Source: Flavobacteriales bacterium (GTDB lineage: Bacteria > Bacteroidota > Bacteroidia > Flavobacteriales > BACL11). Taken from it: 8,878 bases of DNA. Position 1 is the stretch's first letter. Each line of letters opens with the position of its first letter. Below the pieces are notes generated by a model that was given only the letters and a program-made list of their open reading frames with translations, was not told the origin of the DNA and searched no databases. Below are positions 1 to 5,671 of this stretch, piece by piece. A program made the translations under genes and the position numbers. Location of the stretch: positions 27,451 to 36,328 of the forward strand of contig PAKE01000001.1 in the NCBI GenBank assembly GCA_002710495.1, in the 5' to 3' direction.

Positions 1-246
1 ACTAAATGGATTGTCAGAAGTGCGATCTAGAATAAGATCCTTAAATTCAAGCTTCAAAACTGAATTATCTTTTACAACCACTACCTCTTCTTTTGGAATT
101 AAGTAGTAAATGAAAACAATAAATAAAAAAAATAAGAAAATCATTGAAAGAAATGAAGATAAAGTGCTTCGTAAGAAACCAGAATTAAAACATTTAGAGA
201 TTATGAAACGAAAGTAAGATAAGATGTTTTTAAATAAGTTTTTCAT
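1..246 (-). CDS. sppA: Signal peptide peptidase SppA-type membrane protease, N-terminal part (cut by window edge)
   Basis: Read on the minus strand from an ATG at 246, the frame stays open for 82 codons to the window edge, so only the N-terminus is present. Residues about 31-50 form one strongly hydrophobic segment, preceded by a basic stretch (KNLFKN near the start, K19, R27), which suits an N-in membrane anchor. After it come PKEEVVVVKDNSVLKLEF and then a DRTSDNPF motif at 74-81. This order of anchor, 'V-x-NSVL-x-L' and 'DR-[ST]-S-x-NPF' matches my recollection of Bacteroidota SppA, a serine/lysine peptidase that degrades leftover signal peptides in the membrane. The catalytic domain lies outside the window and cannot be checked. 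It is divergent from folK, and I recall sppA beside folK in other flavobacteria. The family call rests on a short stretch; an unrelated single-pass membrane protein is the alternative. Confidence 0.72.
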   Translation of the reverse strand, partial: MKNLFKNILSYFRFIISKCFNSGFLRSTLSSFLSMIFLFFLFIVFIYYLIPKEEVVVVKDNSVLKLEFKDLILDRTSDNPFS

Positions 247-305
247 GTTATAAATTTTGAGATGTAAAACTACAAAAAAATATCATCTAGTAAAGTTTCA
301 ATTCC

Positions 306-313
306 TATATTTG
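306..313 (+). promoter_or_regulatory. Candidate -7 promoter element for the folK operon
   Basis: TATATTTG matches the Bacteroidota -7 consensus TAnnTTTG and ends 13 bases before the folK ATG, which would give a very short mRNA leader. No TTTG -33 box is seen at the usual 19-20 base spacing. The 80-base gap 247-326 must also hold the divergent sppA promoter, for which I find only near matches. In such A+T-rich DNA one match is weak evidence; its place and orientation are what support it. Confidence 0.4.
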
Positions 314-326
314 AAACTCAATAATC

Positions 327-812
327 ATGAATACTGTTTACATACAATTAGGAAGTAATATAGGTGAAAGAGAATCTTTTATTACAAAAAGCATGCATAA
401 AGTTGAATGTAATATTGGAAAGATAATAACAGCATCATCTATTTTTGAAACTACTGCGTGGGGAAATGAAAATCAAAATAACTTTCTGAATTCTGTTATA
501 GAAATTAAAACTCCATTTGACGCATTTACTGTTTTACAAAAATCCCAAGAAATTGAAAATAATCTTGGTAGAAAAAGATCAGATAAATGGGGAGAAAGAA
601 CCATTGATATTGACATCTTATTTTATAATAATAAAATCATAAATACAAAAGAATTAATTATTCCACATCCTTTAATTCAGAAGAGGAAGTTTGTATTAGT
701 GCCCCTCTCGGAAATTGCTCCAAATTATAAGCACCCTATATTAAAAAAGAATATCTCTAATTTGTTATCGGAATGTAAAGACACTCAAAAAGTATTAGAT
801 TATGAAATTTGA
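327..812 (+). CDS. folK: 2-amino-4-hydroxy-6-hydroxymethyldihydropteridine diphosphokinase (HPPK)
   Basis: This cytoplasmic enzyme transfers pyrophosphate from ATP to 6-hydroxymethyl-7,8-dihydropterin, the step before dihydropteroate synthase in folate synthesis. At 161 residues it has the normal length for a single-domain HPPK. The family landmarks appear in order: LGSNIG at 8-13, NFLNSV at 52-57, the signature KWGERTIDIDIL at 87-98, and PHPLIQKRKFVLVPLSEIAP at 113-132. D94 and D96 correspond to the two magnesium-binding aspartates, R91 to the conserved ATP-contacting arginine, and H114 to the conserved histidine of the PHP motif. The ATG at 327 places the first beta-strand (VYIQLGSN) directly at the N-terminus, as expected. 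No Shine-Dalgarno sequence is seen. The stop overlaps the next gene's start by 11 bases, so the two are probably translated from one mRNA. Nothing appears damaged. Confidence 0.96.
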   Translation: MNTVYIQLGSNIGERESFITKSMHKVECNIGKIITASSIFETTAWGNENQNNFLNSVIEIKTPFDAFTVLQKSQEIENNLGRKRSDKWGERTIDIDILFYNNKIINTKELIIPHPLIQKRKFVLVPLSEIAPNYKHPILKKNISNLLSECKDTQKVLDYEI

Positions 813-1440
813 TTTTCTGACAATAGAAGGCAATATTGGAAGTGGAAAAACAAGCCTTGCAAAAAAAATCGCATCCGATTTTAACGGAAAACTAGTATTA
901 GAAGAATTCGCAGATAATCCATTTTTACCAAAATTTTATAAAAATTCCAAATCTAACGCATTTCCTTTGGAACTCTTTTTTATGGCAGAAAGATTTAACC
1001 AGCTAAGTGGAGAGAAAAGTGCAATAGATTTGTTTTCTAAATTTACAGTTTCTGATTATTCTTTTTTTAAATCAAAATTATTTGCACAAAATAATTTAGA
1101 AAAAGATGAACTAAATTTGTTTAATCGATTATATAATATTATGTTTTCTAAGGTAAAGAAACCCGATTTATTAATTTATCTGCATGCTGATATAAAAAGA
1201 TTACAAGAAAATATAAAAATAAGAGGTAGAGAATATGAACAAGATATCAGCAACAACTATTTAAAGGAAATTGAAAAAAAATATTTTGACTACATAAAGA
1301 AGCAAAATGATTTCCCTGTATTAATGTTAGATGTGTCCAAACAAAATTTTATAGAAGATGATAAAATATATAATCAGATTATTACTGAAATAAAAGAGTT
1401 TGAAGAAGATGTAAGAATAAAGAGTCTTATATTAGGATAG
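802..1440 (+). CDS. Deoxynucleoside kinase (dNK/dGK-dAK family)
   Basis: This predicted cytoplasmic kinase phosphorylates deoxynucleosides to 5'-monophosphates using ATP, a nucleotide salvage step. The 212-residue protein starts with beta-strand FLTIEG and a P-loop GNIGSGKTS at 10-18, with K16 as the phosphate-binding lysine. LEEFADNPFLPKFY at 33-46 carries the conserved acidic residue (E34 or E35) expected to act as catalytic base. RGREYE at 141-146 fits the arginine-rich LID. Where many family members have an E/D-R-S motif, this one has SDYSFFKSKLFA at 84-95, with tyrosine replacing the arginine. I believe related Bacteroidota proteins share this, but cannot check. The ATG lies inside the folK 3' end (out of frame, 11-base overlap), which suggests translational coupling; I recall folK and this kinase being neighbours or fused in other Bacteroidota. 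The last codons overlap the convergent sulfotransferase gene. Substrate preference cannot be read from the sequence. Confidence 0.9.
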   Translation: MKFDFLTIEGNIGSGKTSLAKKIASDFNGKLVLEEFADNPFLPKFYKNSKSNAFPLELFFMAERFNQLSGEKSAIDLFSKFTVSDYSFFKSKLFAQNNLEKDELNLFNRLYNIMFSKVKKPDLLIYLHADIKRLQENIKIRGREYEQDISNNYLKEIEKKYFDYIKKQNDFPVLMLDVSKQNFIEDDKIYNQIITEIKEFEEDVRIKSLILG

Positions 1441-2331
1441 CCAGGAACTCAAATCTCTATCAATCAACTTCTCTAGTGATCTAATCTCACCTTTGTAGTG
1501 CCTTTCTGTAATATCTCTTCTTAAATTTTCATCTAATTTTTCAGTTGGTTTATAAACAGATATGAAAATTAACTTCATTATAAATTTTGGAAGATAGTCT
1601 GAAATCGCAAATTTTGGCATCAAATTATAATACCTCATCTTTTTCAAAACCCATCCCATCAGTCCACTAGGGGTACCTGATACATTTGCTTTTTTAGAAG
1701 TATCTATCTCTACATTTTCATCAACTTCTAAAAACTTAAAAACATCTTTTAATGTTTCTTTGGTATTCTTTACAACATCTTCGAAAAGATAAATTTTAAT
1801 ATTTTTTTCAGAGAAAAAATCAAAATATCGTTTTAACTGAACAGAATAATACCCTTTCTCAATATAATGATATAGTGGGCTCCAATTATCTTTTATTCTT
1901 TTATTTTCTAATTCAATTGCTTCTTGAAAAGTAGCTGCATCTTCTCTATCCGCTCTTTTAGTATGTAAATAGTTAGAATACGCCCTATCAGTTGGTTGTC
2001 TTAGAATGGCAATAATTTTTACATTTGACAGATGCTCTTTTATTAGTAGAGGAGCTTTTGTATTGTAAATATATGAAGGAGAAGCTTCTCCAATTGATTT
2101 TTCTTTTTTTACATCATCAAACATTGCAAGATAGTCGTTTAATGTAGTTAATCCCTTTTTCTTTGACCCTGAAATTTTATAATTATTATCTTGATGAAAA
2201 TTATTAAAGAACATGGGCTCTTTAACTTTTGTCATGAAAATTTCAGGATGCTGTTTTAGGTAAGTATATAAAGAAGTTGTTGCCGCTTTCATGGCTCCAA
2301 TAACAAGAAAGTTTGGTTTCTTTTCTACCAT
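1432..2331 (-). CDS. PAPS-dependent sulfotransferase domain protein
   Basis: The 299-residue protein looks like a soluble sulfotransferase that moves a sulfuryl group from PAPS to a hydroxyl or amine acceptor. FLVIGAMKAATTSLYTYLKQ at 8-27 is the 5'-phosphosulfate loop, with K15 the likely catalytic lysine. IAILRQPTDRAYSNYL at 107-122 is the 3'-phosphate-binding motif, with R111 and S119 at the diagnostic spacing. EPMFF at 38-42 and GYYSVQLKRYFDFF at 160-173 also fit the bacterial sulfotransferases related to heparan sulfate N- and O-sulfotransferases. No signal peptide or membrane segment is visible, so it probably acts in the cytoplasm on a glycan, lipid or small molecule before export; the acceptor is unknown. 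It follows the OmpA/TPR lipoprotein gene on the same strand, but a hairpin terminator ends 12 bases before its start and no clear promoter is visible. Its 3' end overlaps the convergent kinase gene by 9 bases. Confidence 0.88.
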   Translation of the reverse strand: MVEKKPNFLVIGAMKAATTSLYTYLKQHPEIFMTKVKEPMFFNNFHQDNNYKISGSKKKGLTTLNDYLAMFDDVKKEKSIGEASPSYIYNTKAPLLIKEHLSNVKIIAILRQPTDRAYSNYLHTKRADREDAATFQEAIELENKRIKDNWSPLYHYIEKGYYSVQLKRYFDFFSEKNIKIYLFEDVVKNTKETLKDVFKFLEVDENVEIDTSKKANVSGTPSGLMGWVLKKMRYYNLMPKFAISDYLPKFIMKLIFISVYKPTEKLDENLRRDITERHYKGEIRSLEKLIDRDLSSWLS

Positions 2332-2343
2332 TTGTTCTTATGC

Positions 2344-2368
2344 AAAAGAACCCCAACAAATGGGGCTC
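2344..2368 (-). terminator. Intrinsic terminator after the OmpA/TPR lipoprotein gene
   Basis: On the minus strand GAGCCCCA (2368-2361) pairs with TGGGGTTC (2355-2348) around a 5-base loop: 8 pairs including one G-T, followed directly by TTTT. It lies about 20 bases after the lipoprotein stop codon, and its U-run ends 12 bases before the sulfotransferase ATG. It could fully separate the two genes or let part of the transcription through. On the plus strand the same hairpin is followed by AAAAATTTTT, so it is less likely to work in that direction. Confidence 0.75.
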
Positions 2369-2389
2369 AAAAATTTTTAATAGTGTGTT

Positions 2390-4066
2390 TTATTTTGTAA
2401 GAGAGATAAATTTCTCATTCTCTCTATAATTTAGAAACTCTAAATCTTTTTCCGCTTGATTTTTATAATCAGAATTTGAATTTATTGCTTTCTCTAAATT
2501 TGTAAACACTCTGTTTTCATTTCCTAATCTTGCACCTGCAATAGCATTTAAATAATAACATTGTGCAGTATTTTGTGTACAGGCACTATTATTATCTCCA
2601 TTTAATATCGTTGCAAGAGTTGCATTGTATGTTTCCTGTCCTCTATAATATCTAGATGCTGATCTATAATCTCCCTTTTTTATACTTAAAATTGCTTTAT
2701 TATGATTACTAGCATTTGCCTTATTAAAAAACTCTTCTGCTTTAACCAAGTCTCCATCCCATGAAGCAACTATTCCAAGATTATTTAAAACATCTGGATT
2801 ATTCGCTCCTCCATTTTCTATTGCTTGATTTAAGTAGTCTATTGCATTTTCTTTATCCATTTCCAAAAGGTATATACAAGCAATATTATTATATGCTCTC
2901 CAATCATTATGCAACTCTATTACGTTATTATAAATATCTATCAAATTAGATTTATTTTCTTCTAAAGTAGCTGAATATAACAACTCCTCAACTGATAAAT
3001 CAGAAGGATCTGTTAAAGAAAGTAACACAATTTCTTCTCTTGTCTTTTTCGGTAAATAAGAATTAATTGTAATCTCCGATTTCCTTAAGTATTGTAAAAC
3101 ATCACCTTCTAAGGCGTCATATACCTGTGCCATATCTTGCAATAATTCCCCCCTTTCTTTCTGGGTCTTTTCTTTATTTCTATTGGACAAGCTTAAAATA
3201 GTACTTTTCTCATCAATTGTAGACTTCTCAACTAATTTGTTAAACCCATTCCAATCAGCACCAGTAGAAGACAAATTATAATTATCATCTTCAGCAGATC
3301 CATCTGCTTGTAGTTTTTTTAGTAAATATTTAGCGTAAGTTAAAGTGCTGTTTTGTCTGTCATCAGAAAGTTCTGAATTTATTTTTTCTGTTCCCTCAGG
3401 TGAAGCTGAAGACTTTACAACAAAAGACTCTGTTTTATATCCTTGCTTTATAAAATCTTGTAGTTTCTTTACATCATCATCACTTTTTTCTGTGGTTCTG
3501 ATATTACTTTTATTCACTAAGAAGTATATAGTAGCTGTCTCCGAAACAGTTTCTACTTCTTTATATCCATGATCCGCAACTGCAACAATCTCATCATTCT
3601 GCACTCTCATTGATGTAGTAATAACTCCAGACGCAATAGTAACAGGTCCTAACACTTTATTATCATCTTCTAAAGTAGCTAACGCTCTAAGTTCTAATGT
3701 AGAATTTAACATCTCATCAGTATAACGTATTTTATCAGAATAGGTAAATTCTCCTCCAGACTCAAAAAATATTGTAGCATCTCCACCTGTAGCCTGCTCT
3801 CCTTGCAGAGTGATTGATTTTAATTTGGACTCCACTCCATTTTCATCAATTATTACAGGTGTTATTTCAACTATTGCTTTCTTAGCAAAATATTTTTCCG
3901 GAAAGGTTCCTTTTAAATCAACACTAAGTTGTCCTCCATGAACTTCTGGTATCGTTGGTGTTTGCTCATAAACTACCTTGTTGTAATCAGAAGCCATCTT
4001 TTCAAGTCCACATCCTAAACATGACATTATAATCATGGATGTTAAAAATATTTTAATATTATTCAT
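2390..4066 (-). CDS. Predicted lipoprotein with OmpA-like domain and TPR repeats
   Basis: This 558-residue protein has a short hydrophobic signal (about 4-15) ending in a lipobox, IMSC at 13-16; a second cysteine, C19 in CLGC, is an alternative lipidation site. Residues about 35-160 look beta-rich, with the recognisable stretches GGQLSVDLKGTFPEKYFAKK (44-63) and IASGVITTS (144-152). An OmpA-like fold follows at about 178-252: TIYFLVNKSNIR, then VVKSSASPEG, N230, LSDDR at 233-237 and YLLKKL. The aspartate that usually grips peptidoglycan is replaced in SASPEG, while the later arginine (R237) remains. A linker leads to TPR-like helices at about 388-530 (for example AYNNIACIYLLEMDKENAID at 391-410). 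I recall similar proteins across Bacteroidota, without an established function. It is probably anchored in the outer membrane and faces divergently from a beta-barrel gene, so a joint envelope role is plausible but inferred. Confidence 0.8.
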   Translation of the reverse strand: MNNIKIFLTSMIIMSCLGCGLEKMASDYNKVVYEQTPTIPEVHGGQLSVDLKGTFPEKYFAKKAIVEITPVIIDENGVESKLKSITLQGEQATGGDATIFFESGGEFTYSDKIRYTDEMLNSTLELRALATLEDDNKVLGPVTIASGVITTSMRVQNDEIVAVADHGYKEVETVSETATIYFLVNKSNIRTTEKSDDDVKKLQDFIKQGYKTESFVVKSSASPEGTEKINSELSDDRQNSTLTYAKYLLKKLQADGSAEDDNYNLSSTGADWNGFNKLVEKSTIDEKSTILSLSNRNKEKTQKERGELLQDMAQVYDALEGDVLQYLRKSEITINSYLPKKTREEIVLLSLTDPSDLSVEELLYSATLEENKSNLIDIYNNVIELHNDWRAYNNIACIYLLEMDKENAIDYLNQAIENGGANNPDVLNNLGIVASWDGDLVKAEEFFNKANASNHNKAILSIKKGDYRSASRYYRGQETYNATLATILNGDNNSACTQNTAQCYYLNAIAGARLGNENRVFTNLEKAINSNSDYKNQAEKDLEFLNYRENEKFISLTK

Positions 4067-4089
4067 TTTTTATAATTTTATAATTAATG

Positions 4090-4097
4090 CAAATATA
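4090..4097 (-). promoter_or_regulatory. Candidate -7 promoter element for the lipoprotein gene
   Basis: The minus strand reads TATATTTG here, a full match to TAnnTTTG, ending 23 bases upstream of the lipoprotein ATG at 4066. A TTTG lies upstream at 4113-4110, but the gap of 12 bases is shorter than the usual 19-20, so the -33 element is uncertain. It is about 85 bases from the divergent barrel-gene element, so the two could be used independently. Confidence 0.42.
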
Positions 4098-4181
4098 TCA
4101 TTATTGATACAAAAAATAAAGTCTGAAAGCCTTATCTTTATAGTTATATATTCAAACCTTAATTTATACAAAAAAAAAGAG

Positions 4182-4189
4182 TATATTTG
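4182..4189 (+). promoter_or_regulatory. Candidate -7 promoter element for the beta-barrel gene
   Basis: TATATTTG matches TAnnTTTG and ends 20 bases before the ATG at 4210. It follows a run of nine A residues (4170-4178 region). No well-spaced TTTG -33 box is seen. The divergent gap 4067-4209 (143 bases) shows nothing else I can name. Confidence 0.42.
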
Positions 4190-4209
4190 TAAATAAAATT
4201 AACAGAAAT

Positions 4210-5079
4210 ATGTACAGGTATATTTTACTTCTATTGTGTTTTGTAATTTCTAATAATCCTCTATTTTCTCAGGAAAATACCGAGGAAATCTCATCTCATT
4301 CTGATCTGAACGTAAAAGACACAAAAAAAGAGAAGCGTGCGAAAATAAATTTAAAAAAAATCTCTTATGAAAAATTATTTGTAAATACCGATCTTAGTAT
4401 TTTGATTGGATCTACAAAATTCTTTGGAGATATAAATCAAGACGATCATCTTCCTGCATTAGAAATATCATTAACTAAAATATTATCCCCTCTATTTTCT
4501 CTTCAAGGAACGTATATAGTGGGTGAATTTACAGGTGAAAGAAGTGAAATCTCTGATATACAACACAATAGTATGACCGATCCATATAATCAATATGAAG
4601 GGGAAGGAGATTATTTTGTGACCAACTATAACGAAATTGATTTACAACTCTTATTAAACCTTTCAAATGCATTACCATTTTTATCAACTCAAAAAAATTC
4701 AAATAATTACACGTTCTATTTAAAAGGAGGAATTGGAATAAATGTATTTAATAGCTTAAATCGAAACTTAGTTTCTGATAATTTCATACGTAGCTACGGA
4801 TACAAAGGAGAACAAGAGCTATGGTCATTATCAGAATTTGGAAAAGATAAAAAAAACTTAATTAAACAATCTAAAGAATCAGTATTTATTCTTGGACTAC
4901 TAGCGAAATATGAAGTAAATAATAAATTGTCTTTAATATTTGATATAACAAAGAGAACAGGACCAGATAGATGGGACGCAGTTGTAAACTTTCTTGATGA
5001 CGGTAAATACGATAACTTCAACTTCTATTCATTAGGATTGTCGTATGCTATTGGAAAGAAAATAGAAAAAGAGGAGTGA
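4210..5079 (+). CDS. Predicted outer-membrane beta-barrel protein
   Basis: The 289-residue product begins with a clear export signal, YILLLLCFVISNNPLFS, with probable signal peptidase I cleavage after S20 before QEN. A charged, lysine-rich stretch (about 22-52) is followed by alternating hydrophobic/polar strands typical of a small barrel: VNTDLSILIGSTKFFGDI at 58-75, ALEISLTKIL at 83-92, LFSLQGTYIVGEF at 95-107, NEIDLQLLLNLSNA at 141-154, YTFYLKGGIGINVF at 167-180, SVFILGLLAKYEV at 224-236, KLSLIFDITKRTG at 239-251 and a final FNFYSLGLSYAIG at 270-282. It resembles the N-terminal barrel half of Bacteroidota OmpA-type proteins but has no C-terminal peptidoglycan-binding domain. Its gene is divergent from a lipoprotein gene that does carry an OmpA-like domain. 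The exact strand count and function are unknown. Confidence 0.75.
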   Translation: MYRYILLLLCFVISNNPLFSQENTEEISSHSDLNVKDTKKEKRAKINLKKISYEKLFVNTDLSILIGSTKFFGDINQDDHLPALEISLTKILSPLFSLQGTYIVGEFTGERSEISDIQHNSMTDPYNQYEGEGDYFVTNYNEIDLQLLLNLSNALPFLSTQKNSNNYTFYLKGGIGINVFNSLNRNLVSDNFIRSYGYKGEQELWSLSEFGKDKKNLIKQSKESVFILGLLAKYEVNNKLSLIFDITKRTGPDRWDAVVNFLDDGKYDNFNFYSLGLSYAIGKKIEKEE

Positions 5080-5106
5080 TATCGCCTTTGAGAGTAGATT
5101 TTCAAA

Positions 5107-5634
5107 TTATCCAATAATCTTTTTATATAAATCCCAGATTACAACCCCAACACTTACCGAAATGTTTAGTGAGTGTTTTGTTCCAATTTGGGGAATTTCA
5201 ATAGACTGATCACATAAATCAATAACTGATTGTTGTACTCCATTTACCTCATGACCAAACACCACCGCAATCTGTTTTTCAGGAGGAATGAAATTATTTA
5301 ACATAGTTGAATTTTCTGTCTGCTCAATTGCACAAGTATGAAACCCTTCAGATTTAAGTTTCTTGATTATACTTTCGGTGTCTTCAACTTTCTCCCATTT
5401 AACTGATTCAGTTGCCCCAAGTGCAGATTTTCTGATTTCTTTATTTGGAGGTGTTGCGGTAATTCCACATAGATATATTTTTTCAATACGGAAGGCGTCT
5501 GCAGTTCTAAATGAAGAACCTACATTTAATGCAGATCTCACATTATCTAAAACTATAACAATTGGAGACTTTTTAGATTTTTTAAAGTTTTCAACACTTA
5601 TTCTTCCTAATTCGATATTTTTTAACTTTCTCAT
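5107..5634 (-). CDS. SpoU/TrmH-family RNA 2'-O-methyltransferase
   Basis: This 175-residue SPOUT-fold enzyme is predicted to methylate a ribose 2'-OH in tRNA or rRNA using S-adenosylmethionine. The three family motifs are present: motif 1 [18 protein letters not shown] at 31-48 (N31, R33, N37, G39, R43), motif 2 VFGHEVNGV at 125-133, and motif 3 [20 protein letters not shown] at 145-164, which forms the cofactor-binding knot. It lacks the N-terminal L30e-like domain of RlmB-type members and is nearer in size to the short TrmL-like group, but the target nucleotide cannot be assigned. The ATG at 5634 gives the MRKLKN N-terminus I associate with flavobacterial homologues. It is divergent from mutS with only 37 bases between the starts, and convergent with the barrel gene across a 27-base gap (5080-5106) in which I see no terminator. 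Confidence 0.92.
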   Translation of the reverse strand: MRKLKNIELGRISVENFKKSKKSPIVIVLDNVRSALNVGSSFRTADAFRIEKIYLCGITATPPNKEIRKSALGATESVKWEKVEDTESIIKKLKSEGFHTCAIEQTENSTMLNNFIPPEKQIAVVFGHEVNGVQQSVIDLCDQSIEIPQIGTKHSLNISVSVGVVIWDLYKKIIG

Positions 5635-5638
5635 ATGT

Positions 5639-5646
5639 TATATTTG
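5639..5646 (+). promoter_or_regulatory. Candidate -7 promoter element for mutS
   Basis: TATATTTG, a full TAnnTTTG match, ends 25 bases before the proposed TTG start of mutS at 5672 and lies just outside the first codon of the divergent methyltransferase gene. Transcription would start near 5651-5654. That places the mRNA start after any of the upstream in-frame ATG codons and so supports the shorter mutS. A clear -33 box is missing. Confidence 0.45.
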
Positions 5647-5652
5647 TAGACG

Positions 5653-5660
5653 CAAATTTA
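5653..5660 (-). promoter_or_regulatory. Candidate -7 promoter element for the RNA methyltransferase gene
   Basis: The minus strand reads TAAATTTG, a full TAnnTTTG match, ending 18 bases upstream of the methyltransferase ATG. A TTTTTG lies upstream on the same strand, about 15 bases away, slightly closer than usual for a -33 box. It is only 6 bases from the opposing mutS element, so the two promoters interleave. Confidence 0.45.
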
Positions 5661-5671
5661 ACAGAATAAAA

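Noticed and set aside
2761..2949. 62-codon open frame on the plus strand
   Set aside because: It is wholly antisense to the TPR part of the lipoprotein gene, with low-complexity content and no promoter or recognisable domain.
3345..3572. 75-codon open frame on the plus strand with serine-rich and hydrophobic stretches
   Set aside because: It is antisense to the OmpA-like domain of the lipoprotein gene; its composition is what the reverse complement of that gene would give.
4116..4142. Possible hairpin ATAAAG...CTTTAT in the divergent gap
   Set aside because: Only six A+T-rich pairs around a long loop; expected by chance in this composition.
4794..5021. 75-codon open frame on the minus strand
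   Set aside because: It is antisense to the barrel gene, which has a signal peptide and strand pattern; no independent support.
5080..5106. Terminator between the convergent barrel and methyltransferase genes
   Set aside because: The 27 bases hold no convincing stem followed by a T-run on either strand.
5363..5671. In-frame upstream extension of mutS beginning with ATG at 5363
   Set aside because: It lies antisense inside the methyltransferase gene, encodes residues unlike MutS, and starts upstream of the likely mutS promoter.
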